Positions 8,483 to 16,602 are shown, numbered from the stretch's first letter. The stretch is 64,000 bases of DNA from JAKAXS01 sp965279065 (GCA_965279065.1 OZ257134.1:1-64000), one strand, 5' to 3'. A program made the numbers and translations. Notes: a model not told the origin generated them from the letters alone.

Positions 8483-9319
8483 ATGACGGTGGATGCACTT
8501 TCTTTCGGCCGGGTGGCGGCCGATGTCTCCCGGCCCGCGCGGCGCGAACCGCAGGCCGCGCGGTCGCCGGGATTGAGCCTGACCATTCGCGGGCTGCAGA
8601 AGACCTTCGGCGAGAACCAGGTGCTGCGCGGCATCGACCTGCATATTCCCGATGGACAGTTCGTTGCCATCGTCGGCAAGAGCGGCTGCGGCAAGAGTAC
8701 GTTGTTGCGCCTGCTGGTCGGCCTCGACAAGCCGACGGGTGGCGACTTCTGGTACGGTTCGCAAAACGATCCGAAGCTGGACGAAAGCGCGCTCCGCGTG
8801 ATGTTCCAGGAGCCGCGGCTGCTGCCGTGGGCCCGCGTCTTGTCAAACGTCGAAGTCGGCCTTGGCCGCCAGCGGTCCGATCGGCACGCGCGTGATCGGG
8901 CGCTGGCGACGCTCGAAAAGGTGGGGCTGGCCGAACGCCGTGGCGACTGGCCGTCCGTGCTGTCAGGTGGCCAAAAGCAGCGTGTGGCTCTGGCACGCGC
9001 GCTGGTATCGAACCCTCGCGTTCTGGCACTTGACGAACCCCTTGGCGCACTCGACGCCCTCACGCGCATCTCGATGCAGAAACTTCTGGAACAGGTCTGG
9101 CGCGACCAGGGTTTCACGGCGTTGCTCGTCACCCACGACGTGGCCGAAGCCGTTTCGCTGGCCGATCGCGTGCTCTTGATCGAGGAGGGCGCCATAAAGT
9201 TGGATCTTCCGATCCATTTGCCGCGCCCGCGGCGTCGCGGGTCACCCGAGATTGCGGCTCTGGAAGGCCGCATCCTCGAGGAACTGTTTCGAAACTCGAA
9301 AGCCGGCGAGGATGCGTGA
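8483..9319 (+). CDS. ssuB: Aliphatic sulfonate ABC transporter ATPase SsuB
   Basis: A 278-residue ATPase that powers sulfonate import. The motifs are Walker A GKSGCGKST, Q-loop MFQEPRLLPW, signature LSGGQKQR, Walker B VLALDEPLGALDALTR and switch His in LLVTHDVAEA. The C-terminus LPRPRRRGSPEIAALE is specific to SsuB. I prefer the ATG at 8483, which has GAGG with a 6-base spacer. The ATG at 8471 overlaps the ssuC stop and would add four residues. A much longer in-frame extension reads through ssuC in another frame and is not real. Confidence 0.95.
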   Translation: MTVDALSFGRVAADVSRPARREPQAARSPGLSLTIRGLQKTFGENQVLRGIDLHIPDGQFVAIVGKSGCGKSTLLRLLVGLDKPTGGDFWYGSQNDPKLDESALRVMFQEPRLLPWARVLSNVEVGLGRQRSDRHARDRALATLEKVGLAERRGDWPSVLSGGQKQRVALARALVSNPRVLALDEPLGALDALTRISMQKLLEQVWRDQGFTALLVTHDVAEAVSLADRVLLIEEGAIKLDLPIHLPRPRRRGSPEIAALEGRILEELFRNSKAGEDA

Positions 9320-9867
9320 CGTCTTCGTCCACCCCACCGGCTGGCAATCGCTTAGCCGCAGAGCCGCCGCTGGCAGTTGATGCCGACAATTTCCGCCGCG
9401 CCATGCGCCAGCTCGCCGGTGGCATCAGCGTCATCACCGTTGGTTCTGGTGACCACCTGTCCGGCCTCACCGTCACGTCCGTCGCGTCGCTTTCCGCGGA
9501 TCCGCCGGCAATCGTCTTCTGCTTGAATCGCTCATCGTCATCGTGGCCGATTCTGCAACGTTATCGGACCTTCGCCGTCAACGTCCTGGCAGACGATCAG
9601 GAACATATCGCCACCCGTTTCACCGGCCGGGGCGGGGCCAAGGGCGCCGAGCGATACCACGGCGAGACCTGGCTGGAACTCGAGACGGGCGCGCCGATCT
9701 TGGCAAATGCCATCGTGTCGCTTGACTGCACGGTGGATCAGACGGTGGACCGCGCCGAAAGCTCGATCGTGATCGGCACGGTTGTCGCGCTTCGCGTCCG
9801 CAACGAGCAGACCGTGCAGGGCGCACTGACATACTGGCGCGGCGCGTTCGGCACTCTGCGGCCCTAG
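9316..9867 (+). CDS. Flavin reductase (flavin_Reduct domain, PF01613 type)
   Basis: A 183-residue NAD(P)H:flavin reductase that should supply FMNH2 to SsuD. The sequence FRRAMRQLAGGISVITV, SLSADPPAIVFCLNRSSSSW and FAVNVLADDQ is that of the HpaC/DIM6-type flavin reductase domain, not of the SsuE/NADPH-dependent FMN reductase fold used in E. coli. The start is a GTG at 9316 overlapping the ssuB stop (GTGA), so it is the last gene of the coupled ssu operon. The N-terminal 25 residues before the domain are unconserved-looking and may be partly untranslated. Confidence 0.9.
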   Translation: MTSSSTPPAGNRLAAEPPLAVDADNFRRAMRQLAGGISVITVGSGDHLSGLTVTSVASLSADPPAIVFCLNRSSSSWPILQRYRTFAVNVLADDQEHIATRFTGRGGAKGAERYHGETWLELETGAPILANAIVSLDCTVDQTVDRAESSIVIGTVVALRVRNEQTVQGALTYWRGAFGTLRP

Positions 9868-10241
9868 ATCTTCGCGTTGTTAAATAGACACGATCCCAAT
9901 CGAAAGCGTGGCATCGAAATCCACGGCGGAAGCACCGTCGGACCGCGCGCGTCCAGCCCCACTTTGAAAACCGCTGCAATATAGGAAAAGAAGCCCGCAT
10001 TTGAGCTTTTCTGATCCGCTTTCTCGATATCGATATCGCCAAACCGACATTGTTTTCGTTAGCGTCGAAGTTTTCATATCGAACGCATTTTATATCGTTT
10101 CTGCATGTCTCCAGATTGACTTTAAGTGCCCTTGAACGGCTCACCGAAATCGAAATTGGAACGGTTTTGTTGGGCTCTTTCGAGAAGGCCGGCCAGCCAA
10201 ATCGGCGAGGGTCGCGTAACAGGAAGTCAGTGGAGATCTAG
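9868..10241. other. 374-bp intergenic region upstream of the porin
   Basis: No gene is seen. The stretch is more AT-rich than its neighbours and contains the self-complementary run CGATATCGATATCG near 10023-10037, followed by TTTTATATCG near 10089. It presumably holds the porin promoter and 5' leader. No clear intrinsic terminator follows the flavin reductase gene. Confidence 0.5.
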
Positions 10242-11633
10242 ATGTTGTTGTGGGGAAAAAGGACGACGGGTGCCGTTTGGACCTTAGGCGTGGCCGGCGC
10301 CGCGGTTGCACTGTCGGTGGCGGCACCAGCACGAGCAGCGGACCTGGGCGGGAATTGCTGCGCCGATCTTGAGGAACGAATTGCTGAGCTGGAGGCGACA
10401 ACGGCGCGCAAGGGCAATCGCAAGGTCTCGCTTGAGGTCTCCGGCTTCGTGAACGAGACCCTGTTCGCTTGGGACGATGGCGTTGAGCGCAATGCCTATA
10501 TCGTCACCAACGAAACCAACCCGACGCGCGTCCGCTTCAAGGGCGAAGCTAAGATCTCCAACGGCTTTGCTGCGGGATACTTGCTTGAACTTGGGCTGAA
10601 CGGGTCACGTCAGGACCGCGTGAGCCAGGAAGACGACAACGGGACGAACACCACGCCGGTATCGGTTCGTCACAGCGCCTGGTGGCTGAGCAGCAAGGAC
10701 TACGGCAAGGTCTGGGTTGGGCAGACGTCCGATGCCGCCGACGGCATCACCGAAGTCAATCTGGCGAACACGGGCCATTTTGCCTCGGCAAATATCCCTC
10801 AGTCATTCGGTGACGGCGGTGCGGGCTTCCTGCTCCGCGAAAAGAATGGCTCACTCTCCGACGTTGCCTTCGGCGACTTGGTCGTGAATGGCTGGGGCGG
10901 AACACCCGATGGCCATCGCAGCAACATCGTGAAGTATGAGACGCCGACCTACGCAGGCTTCATTGCGTCGGCGGCGTGGGGCGAAGACGACATCTGGAAC
11001 GTCGGCCTCCGCTACAGCGGAGAATTCTCCGGCTTCAAGTTGGCTGCGGGCATCGCGTACTCGGAAAACACGGACGGCACTCCAGCCTCCCGCCGTCGCG
11101 GCGCAGCCGCAGCAGTAAATGGTACGGAACCCGACGCCGATACCGACGAATGGGGCGGAAGCGCGTCTGTTCTCCACACCGCGACGGGCCTTTTCGCAAC
11201 TGCTGCGTACGGGCAGGTCTACGACAACAACCTCAACGAATTGGTAGCCGCAAAAGCTCCTGGCTTGTCGAAGTTGACCGACGACCAGACCGACTACCTC
11301 TTCGTCCAGGCGGGCATCGAAAGGAAATTCTTCGCCATCGGCCGGACGACGGTCTACGGCGAGTATTTCAAGTTGGAACGCGGTCTGGCTCTTGAGACCA
11401 ACGGGCAAATCCTCAACGCTGCGAGCCTCGGCTCGAATGCGATCGTGGACTCGGAGCTCGAAGGCTTTGGTTTTGGCGTCAACCAGAACCTGAGCGATGT
11501 GATCGACCTGTATGTCGGCTACCGCCACGTCAGCCCGGATGTGACCCTGGCGAACACGGCCGGCACCGTCACGTCGAAGGCCGCCGTCGAGGACTTCGAC
11601 TACGTCGTCACGGGCGCATACATCAAGTTCTAA
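10242..11633 (+). CDS. Outer-membrane porin-like beta-barrel protein
   Basis: A 463-residue secreted protein with a Sec signal peptide ending near APARAADLGG. A short Cys-containing coiled-coil-like segment follows (GGNCCADLEERIAELEATTARKG), then a long region of alternating beta-strand pattern (KVSLEVSGFVNETLFAWDDG, YGKVWVGQTSDAADG) that ends in Phe, the usual barrel-terminal residue. This order is seen in Rhizobiales porins. The start ATG at 10242 follows GGAG with a 6-base spacer. It lies downstream of the ssu operon with its own leader, so a role in outer-membrane passage of sulfonates is plausible but only inferred. A hairpin follows the stop. Confidence 0.8.
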   Translation: MLLWGKRTTGAVWTLGVAGAAVALSVAAPARAADLGGNCCADLEERIAELEATTARKGNRKVSLEVSGFVNETLFAWDDGVERNAYIVTNETNPTRVRFKGEAKISNGFAAGYLLELGLNGSRQDRVSQEDDNGTNTTPVSVRHSAWWLSSKDYGKVWVGQTSDAADGITEVNLANTGHFASANIPQSFGDGGAGFLLREKNGSLSDVAFGDLVVNGWGGTPDGHRSNIVKYETPTYAGFIASAAWGEDDIWNVGLRYSGEFSGFKLAAGIAYSENTDGTPASRRRGAAAAVNGTEPDADTDEWGGSASVLHTATGLFATAAYGQVYDNNLNELVAAKAPGLSKLTDDQTDYLFVQAGIERKFFAIGRTTVYGEYFKLERGLALETNGQILNAASLGSNAIVDSELEGFGFGVNQNLSDVIDLYVGYRHVSPDVTLANTAGTVTSKAAVEDFDYVVTGAYIKF

Positions 11634-11642
11634 GGCTCAAAC

Positions 11643-11681
11643 GCTGAAGGGCGGCGATCACGTCGATCGCGGCCCTTCAGC
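11643..11681 (+). terminator. Hairpin after the porin gene
   Basis: GCTGAAGGG at 11643-11651 pairs with CCCTTCAGC at 11673-11681, and the stem continues inward with one mismatch through GCGATC/GATCGC to a 5-base loop. There is only a weak T-rich tail (CTCTTAAAG), so it may stop RNA polymerase in either direction between the porin and the convergent small gene. Confidence 0.65.
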
Positions 11682-11700
11682 TCTTAAAGAAAGTCGGATG

Positions 11701-11973
11701 TCAGTAGTTTTCGCGCCGATCGTCCCAGTAGTCGACCGTCGTCCGCCGCAGCGTGTCGCGGCAATCGCCCTCGCAGTCGATCCAGGTGCCGTGCTTGAGG
11801 CGAAGCTTGGGGCCGTAGCGGCCTTCGCCGACAACCGCCGTGTAGCACGTGAAGTGACCGTTCTTGCTGCAGGCCGTGACCGTGGGTTTTGTGCCGGCAC
11901 TGGCGGCCATGGCCGGCGTCATGCACGCCATCGCTCCCAGCGACGAGGCAATCAGGAATGCACCGAGTTTCAT
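11701..11973 (-). CDS. Small secreted cysteine-containing protein
   Basis: A 90-residue protein with a Sec signal peptide (MKLGAFLIASSLGAMACMTPAMAA) and a mature part of about 65 residues with four cysteines: CSKNGHFTC, then WIDCEGDCRDTLRRTTVDYWD. The pattern suggests two disulfides in the periplasm. Similar short secreted proteins ending in a Cys-x3-Cys-x2-LR-x3-VD-aromatic-W motif occur in Rhizobiales as hypothetical proteins (from memory). The ATG at 11973 follows GGAGG with an ideal spacer, so a real gene is likely. The function is unknown. Confidence 0.75.
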   Translation of the reverse strand: MKLGAFLIASSLGAMACMTPAMAASAGTKPTVTACSKNGHFTCYTAVVGEGRYGPKLRLKHGTWIDCEGDCRDTLRRTTVDYWDDRRENY

Positions 11974-12164
11974 TTTGAACCTCCGTTTTATGCAACGTTC
12001 GATCTTGAGCAATTTGAATATACATATGACAAAACGTCATACAAGCACCCGCAGTGCTTTTATAAAGTCAATATAGCGGCTTTATATCCGTTATGTTTTT
12101 GCGAAACGGCGACGGTTTTACTCGACCAATTGCCATTCGATCGTCGGCAGGAGAAGATCGTCTG

Positions 12165-12476
12165 ATGGTCACAGCACAAGCAGCGATCACTGCCGATGGC
12201 CGCGCTCTGGAAATCAAGGGCGGGGATGGAGTGGTTCAAGTGCTTCGGGCGGAACTGCTCTGGCGTCAGTGCCCGTCCGCTGCGGGCCGCCGGCGTCGCA
12301 TCGACGGTGTCGATGGAAACGTCCCGCAAGGTCTCTTGATCACCGCCATCACGCCTGTCGGCCGCTACGGCGTCAACATCTCGTTCTCCGACGGGCATGA
12401 TCGTGGCATCTACCCCTGGGGCTACCTCAGAGATCTGCAGCCGCGCCGGCTACCGGCCGATTTCATTATCGACTGA
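12165..12476 (+). CDS. DUF971 protein (gamma-butyrobetaine hydroxylase-like N-terminal domain)
   Basis: A 103-residue single-domain protein of the DUF971/GBBH-like N-terminal family, with LEIKGGDGVVQVLRAELLW, a central GVDGNVPQGL and the closing motif VNISFSDGHDRGIYPWGYLR. Family members often accompany Fe-S cluster or Mrp-type genes, and here a ferredoxin gene follows 17 bases downstream. The ATG at 12165 is preceded by AGGAG at 12149-12153. A longer in-frame reading from 12093 lacks a ribosome-binding site. Co-transcription with the ferredoxin suggests a role in its maturation or in the same pathway, by inference. Confidence 0.82.
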   Translation: MVTAQAAITADGRALEIKGGDGVVQVLRAELLWRQCPSAAGRRRRIDGVDGNVPQGLLITAITPVGRYGVNISFSDGHDRGIYPWGYLRDLQPRRLPADFIID

Positions 12477-12493
12477 CCCTCGAGGAGACACGA

Positions 12494-12727
12494 ATGCCTC
12501 TTGCCACGACCTCGACTTCGGTGCCCGTGCTCGTGGACGATGCAAAATGCATCGCCGAGAAGGGTTGCCGCGTCTGCATCGACGTGTGTCCTCTCGACGT
12601 GCTGCGCATCAGCGAGACGTCCGGAAAGGCCTACATGGCTTATGACGAGTGTTGGTACTGTATGCCCTGCCAGGCCGACTGCCCGACGGGCGCGGTAACC
12701 GTCACCATTCCCTATCTGCTCCGCTGA
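12494..12727 (+). CDS. AprB-like 2[4Fe-4S] ferredoxin
   Basis: A 77-residue iron-sulfur protein with two four-cysteine clusters: C-x4-GC-x2-C-x3-CPLDV near residues 19-33 and ECWYCMPCQADCPTGAV near residues 52-68. The layout, especially the aromatic CW-x-C in the second cluster, resembles the N-terminal half of adenylylsulfate reductase beta (AprB), without its C-terminal tail. It is therefore a good candidate electron carrier for the AprA-like flavoprotein encoded 8 kb upstream. GAGGAG precedes the ATG by seven bases. It ends 112 bases before the CysB-type regulator. Confidence 0.88.
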   Translation: MPLATTSTSVPVLVDDAKCIAEKGCRVCIDVCPLDVLRISETSGKAYMAYDECWYCMPCQADCPTGAVTVTIPYLLR

Positions 12728-12765
12728 GTGGCGGCCGGCAAATCACGCCTGCTCATAAGCTCAGC

Positions 12766-12786
12766 AGAACAACTTTGATTTGTTCT
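12766..12786. promoter_or_regulatory. Inverted repeat upstream of the CysB-type gene
   Basis: AGAACAA (12766-12772) and TTGTTCT (12780-12786) form a perfect 7-bp inverted repeat around CTTTGAT, 53 bases before the start of the LysR gene. A dyad with a LysR-like T/A arrangement at this position is compatible with autoregulation, but no binding evidence exists. Confidence 0.4.
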
Positions 12787-12839
12787 CCACGGGTGGACCG
12801 TAAGCTCGCCTCGAGCGCGTCCCAAGCGAACGAGGTCAG

Positions 12840-13802
12840 ATGAATCTTCAACAGCTGCGCACCCTGCGCGAGACGATCCGATGTAAGTTCAACGTCACGG
12901 ATGCCGCCAACGCCACGTTCGCGTCTCAGTCGGGCGTGAGCAAGCAGCTGCGTGACTTGGAAGACGAGATCGGCGGCGCCTTGTTCGAGCGAAAGGGCAA
13001 GCGCCTCCTGGGATTGACTCCGCTTGGAGAGCAGGTGGTCGCAATAGCGGACCGGCTTTTGCTGGAGGCCGACAACATCAAGCAGGTCGCGTCGCAGTTC
13101 GCCTTTAGCGAGCAAGGCACGCTTGAAATTGCAACAACGCACACGCAGGCCCGCTATCGACTCCCCGGCGTCATCGTGGAATTCAAGCGGCGATACCCCG
13201 GCGTGAAGCTGATCATCCGCCAGGCCTACACGAATGAGATCCCCGCGCTACTCGCCGACGGCAGCGCGGACGTCGGCATCGCGACGGACGTCTTCGACGA
13301 CACGACCGAGTTGGAGTCGTTTCCGTTCTACCAGTGGGAGCACGTCGTCGTCGCACCTACGGGCCATCCGCTCACCAGGGAAGACACGGTAACGATCGGA
13401 CAGCTCGCCCAGTATCCGATCGTCACGTATGACGCTGGCCTGACCGGCAGGCGCCGCATTGACGATGCATTTGAAAAAGCAAATGCCGTTCCGGACATCA
13501 GCATGACGGCGCTCGATGCAGACGTCATCAAGACATACGTTCAATTGGGGCTGGGTGTCGGGATTGTCGCTGCCATGGCGTTCGACCCCGAGCGAGACAG
13601 CGGCCTGCATCTTGTGAATCTGGCCACGCGGTTTCCCGCGTGCACGACCAGTATCGCGGTGCGGCGAGGACGCCTGCATCGCTCGTACGTCCATCGCTTC
13701 ATCGAGCTGTGCGCGCCGCACGTTGCCCTGCCGCTGACCCAGGGCACAGAACCGTTCGCCGGCGCAGGACCGACAAATGAGGCGCGACCGGCAAGCGCCT
13801 GA
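12840..13802 (+). CDS. cysB: CysB/Cbl-type LysR transcriptional regulator
   Basis: A 320-residue LysR-type regulator that most resembles CysB/Cbl, the activators of cysteine biosynthesis and sulfonate utilisation under sulfur limitation. The winged helix-turn-helix is at residues 1-60 (NLQQLRTLRETIR, NVTDAANATFASQSGVSKQLRDLE), and the effector domain begins near residue 95 with IATTHTQARYRLPGVI, a CysB hallmark. Its position amid three sulfonate-type transport operons and the shared upstream motif make it the likely local regulator. The last 20 residues are an extra tail. Whether it is true CysB or the Cbl/SsuR subtype cannot be decided here. Confidence 0.9.
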   Translation: MNLQQLRTLRETIRCKFNVTDAANATFASQSGVSKQLRDLEDEIGGALFERKGKRLLGLTPLGEQVVAIADRLLLEADNIKQVASQFAFSEQGTLEIATTHTQARYRLPGVIVEFKRRYPGVKLIIRQAYTNEIPALLADGSADVGIATDVFDDTTELESFPFYQWEHVVVAPTGHPLTREDTVTIGQLAQYPIVTYDAGLTGRRRIDDAFEKANAVPDISMTALDADVIKTYVQLGLGVGIVAAMAFDPERDSGLHLVNLATRFPACTTSIAVRRGRLHRSYVHRFIELCAPHVALPLTQGTEPFAGAGPTNEARPASA

Positions 13803-13837
13803 GACTCAATGTGCCCAAACAACAATTTCAGATTTGC

Positions 13838-13860
13838 TTTGCTGATCTTCGCATTGGCCG
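13838..13860 (+). promoter_or_regulatory. Candidate sulfur-regulon operator, site C
   Basis: This 23-bp stretch contains TTTGCTGATCTTCGCATT and matches site D (21090-21112) at 20 of 23 positions. It ends 71 bases upstream of the start chosen for substrate-binding protein 3, in the same orientation relative to the gene as site D. Confidence 0.5.
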
Positions 13861-13931
13861 CGCCGGACGTCTGGCGCCACAAATGGTCTCATCCAGATCG
13901 CCCGCAAGGGTGCGAACGCAAGAGAGAGACC

Positions 13932-14915
13932 ATGATCAACATCACCCGCACGACAGGCCGCGTATTCGCCGCGGCGATTGCCATCGCGACTTTGGCCTTT
14001 CCGGCCGCCGCTGCCGAGCCCTCGTCCACCATCCGCATCGGCTTTCAGAAATCGTCGACGCTGATCGGCGTTTTGAAGGCCAATGGTGAGCTCGAGAAAG
14101 GCCTGGCGACCCTCGGGGTGACCGTCGCCTGGTCGGAGTTCTCCAGCGGATTGCCTCTGCTTGAGGCTCTGAACGTTGGCGCCATCGACCTGTCTGCCGA
14201 CGTCGCCGACACGGTACCGGTCTTCGCCCAGGCAGCGGGGGCAAAGCTCGTCTATGTCGCGCAGGAAGCGCCCTCACCCACGGCACAAGCCTTGATCGTG
14301 CCGGCAAACTCGCCCATCAAGTCCGCCGCGGATCTGAAGGGCAAGAAAGTCGCTGTCACGAAGGCCGCCGGCAGCCACTACCTGCTGATCGCAACCCTGA
14401 CGAAGGCCGGCTTGAAATTCTCCGACATCCAGCCCGCCTACCTCACGCCGGCAGACGGGCGCGCCGCTTTCGAGAAGGGCGCCGTTGATGCCTGGGTAAC
14501 GTGGGATCCCTTTGTCGCCGCCGTACAGAAGCAGGCGGATGTCCGCATCGTTTCGGACGGCACCGGCATCGCCAGCTACCAGCGGTACTACCTGTCGTCG
14601 GCACCGTATGCGGCGGCCCGTCCTGACGTTTTGAAGTTCGTGTTCGACAAGCTGAAGGCAACGGGCGAGTGGGTGAAGGGCAACCCCGCTGAGGCCGCCA
14701 AGCTTCTTGCACCCGTTTGGGGGCTGGACGCGTCGATCGTGGAACTCGCCAACAGCCGTCGCAGCTATCTGGTGAAGCCGGTCGCGGTGTCCGACCTGAG
14801 CGAGCAGCAGAAGATTGCGGATGCCTTCTTTGCCGAAGGGGTACTTCCCAAGAAGGTGACAGCCGCCGACGCAGACGTTTGGGCTCCCGTCGGCAAACAG
14901 TCGTCTGCCAAATAG
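13932..14915 (+). CDS. Sulfonate-type ABC substrate-binding protein 3 (orphan)
   Basis: A 327-residue SsuA-like periplasmic binding protein: Sec signal peptide (RVFAAAIAIATLAFPAAAA), then STIRIGFQKSSTLIGVLKANG, FSSGLPLLEALNVGAIDLSADV and DAWVTWDPFVAAV. I chose the ATG at 13932 because it begins a clean signal peptide after AGAGAGAG. The in-frame start at 13809 would prepend about 40 atypical residues. No permease or ATPase follows on its strand. It converges on the minus-strand ABC operon across a terminator, so it probably borrows one of the neighbouring transporters. Confidence 0.9.
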   Translation: MINITRTTGRVFAAAIAIATLAFPAAAAEPSSTIRIGFQKSSTLIGVLKANGELEKGLATLGVTVAWSEFSSGLPLLEALNVGAIDLSADVADTVPVFAQAAGAKLVYVAQEAPSPTAQALIVPANSPIKSAADLKGKKVAVTKAAGSHYLLIATLTKAGLKFSDIQPAYLTPADGRAAFEKGAVDAWVTWDPFVAAVQKQADVRIVSDGTGIASYQRYYLSSAPYAAARPDVLKFVFDKLKATGEWVKGNPAEAAKLLAPVWGLDASIVELANSRRSYLVKPVAVSDLSEQQKIADAFFAEGVLPKKVTAADADVWAPVGKQSSAK

Positions 14916-14947
14916 CCGCAACAACGCACGGGACTTGATCTGCAGAG

Positions 14948-14976
14948 AGCCCAGGTCCTAGCGTCCTGGGCTTTCT
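14948..14976 (+). terminator. Terminator after substrate-binding protein 3
   Basis: AGCCCAGG (14948-14955) pairs perfectly with CCTGGGCT (14965-14972) around a 9-base loop and is followed by TTCT. It sits between convergent genes and may act on both strands. Confidence 0.75.
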
Positions 14977-14991
14977 GATTTCGTTGGCCTG

Positions 14992-15750
14992 CTAGACGGC
15001 GTGGGCGTTGACAGGCGCCTTGAGGAGCGTGTCGTTCAGAGCAAGCAGGACGTTCCGCTTTTCGTCATCGAAGGCCGGAGACAACCGGTCCCGTGGTCGC
15101 GGCGTTCCGACGTCGATGACCGATGCGATCCGGCCTGGCGACGGCTTGATGACGACGATGCGCGACGCGAGCGCCACGGCCTCATCGATGTCGTGCGTCA
15201 CCAGCACCATCGTCGGGCGCGTCTGCGCCCACAGCTCCAGCAGGTGGCGCTGAAGGTCCACGCGAGTAAAGGCATCAAGTGCAGAGAACGGTTCATCGAG
15301 AAGCAAGACGGAAGGACGCGTAACGAACGCGCGGGCGATGGCGACACGCTGGCTTTGGCCGCCGGACAATTCGCGCGGCCAACGCTCGCCGTAGTCGCCG
15401 AGCCCGATGCGGGCGAGGGCGTCGACGACGCGCCGGTCCCTGTCTCGGCGAGACAGAGTGGCCAACCCAAAGCCCACGTTCTCCGCCACGGTCAACCAGG
15501 GAAGCAATCGCGCTTCCTGGAAAACGATTCCGATTTCAGGATGCGGCTCGGAGATCTGCTGCCCCTGTACCTCGATCGTGCCCGATGTCGGCGTATCCAG
15601 GCCGGAGAGAAGGCGGAGCAACGTGCTCTTGCCGCAACCCGAGCCCCCGATGATCGCCAGGATCTCGCCCGCCCGGACGTGCAAGGTAATGTCATGCAGC
15701 GCGCGCAAGCCGTTGCCATAGGTCTTGCCGATGCGATTGATTTTCAGCAC
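14992..15750 (-). CDS. Sulfonate/nitrate/taurine-type ABC transporter ATPase (operon 2)
   Basis: A 252-residue ABC ATPase with Walker A GGSGCGKST, Q-loop VFQEARLLPW, signature LSGGQSQR, Walker B VLLLDEPFSALDAFTR and switch His in LVTHDIDEA. The start is the GTG at 15750, one base after the stop of the permease gene, with GAGG seven bases before it. The longer in-frame extension lies inside the permease gene. It is the last gene of a minus-strand operon: binding protein (16603-17586), permease, ATPase. The ligand is probably an organosulfur compound but could be any SsuB/TauB/NrtD-class substrate. Confidence 0.92.
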   Translation of the reverse strand: MLKINRIGKTYGNGLRALHDITLHVRAGEILAIIGGSGCGKSTLLRLLSGLDTPTSGTIEVQGQQISEPHPEIGIVFQEARLLPWLTVAENVGFGLATLSRRDRDRRVVDALARIGLGDYGERWPRELSGGQSQRVAIARAFVTRPSVLLLDEPFSALDAFTRVDLQRHLLELWAQTRPTMVLVTHDIDEAVALASRIVVIKPSPGRIASVIDVGTPRPRDRLSPAFDDEKRNVLLALNDTLLKAPVNAHAV

Positions 15751-15751
15751 G

Positions 15752-16591
15752 CTAGCGCCTCGCTGTCGTATCTTGCCAGCGCAAGAAGGGCGCCGTGGCC
15801 GCTGAAAGCAGCGCATCCGACAGCTTGCCAAGCACGGCGAAGATCAGGATTGCCGCAACGATCTGCTGTGGCTTGCCGAGCTGCTGTCCGTCGACCAGCA
15901 GATACCCCAGGCCCTCGGACGCTCCCATGAATTCGGCGGCTACCACGAACATCCATCCCAGTCCAAGGCCCGTCCTCAACGCCACGACGTACGCCGGGAG
16001 GATCGAGGGCAGCAGAACCCTACGAACGAGTGCGGTGGGTGACAGGCGAAACACGCGCCCCACCTCCACGATCTTGCGGTCGACGGACACGATCGCACCG
16101 AGAACGCCGAGATAGATCGGGAAAAACACGCCCACCGCGATCAGCACGACCTTCGACGTTTCGAAGATTCCCAGCCACAGAATGAACAGCGGTACCCAGG
16201 CGATCGAGGGCACCGCGCGCAATGCCTGTAAGGTTGGATCAAGCAGTTGCCGCACCAGCAGGGAATAGCCGGAAGCGGCGCCGATGACGGTCGCACCAAG
16301 GGTGCCGGCCGCGAAGCCCGCCATCACTCTCAGCGACGTGGCGATCACGTGGCGGGACAGTTCCCCGGTTTTGGCCAGGTCCCAGATCGTTGCTGCGATT
16401 TGCGAGGGTGGCGGGACAAGGCGGCCTTGCACGAGGCCGGACTGGACGGCCAGCTCCCATGCGCCGCCGGCAACAAGCGGAATCGCAAGCCCGGTCAGTA
16501 ACGGAGAAAGCACGCCGGAGCGCTGGACCCGGCGTGCTTGCGTGTGAAGATCGTCTTCGGCAGCTAGTCCGCCGGTGTCGATTGCTGTCAT
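15752..16591 (-). CDS. Sulfonate-type ABC transporter permease (operon 2)
   Basis: A 279-residue inner-membrane permease of the SsuC/TauC class, with about six transmembrane segments after a polar N-terminus of about 25 residues. The conserved parts are LRAVPSIAWVPLFILWLGI, FPIYLGVLGAIVSVDRK and the coupling loop EVGRVFRLSPTALVRRVLLP. It starts at the ATG at 16591, 11 bases after the binding-protein gene, and ends one base before the ATPase start. It forms one importer with these two neighbours. Confidence 0.92.
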   Translation of the reverse strand: MTAIDTGGLAAEDDLHTQARRVQRSGVLSPLLTGLAIPLVAGGAWELAVQSGLVQGRLVPPPSQIAATIWDLAKTGELSRHVIATSLRVMAGFAAGTLGATVIGAASGYSLLVRQLLDPTLQALRAVPSIAWVPLFILWLGIFETSKVVLIAVGVFFPIYLGVLGAIVSVDRKIVEVGRVFRLSPTALVRRVLLPSILPAYVVALRTGLGLGWMFVVAAEFMGASEGLGYLLVDGQQLGKPQQIVAAILIFAVLGKLSDALLSAATAPFLRWQDTTARR

Positions 16592-16602
16592 TCCCGCGGT
16601 CG

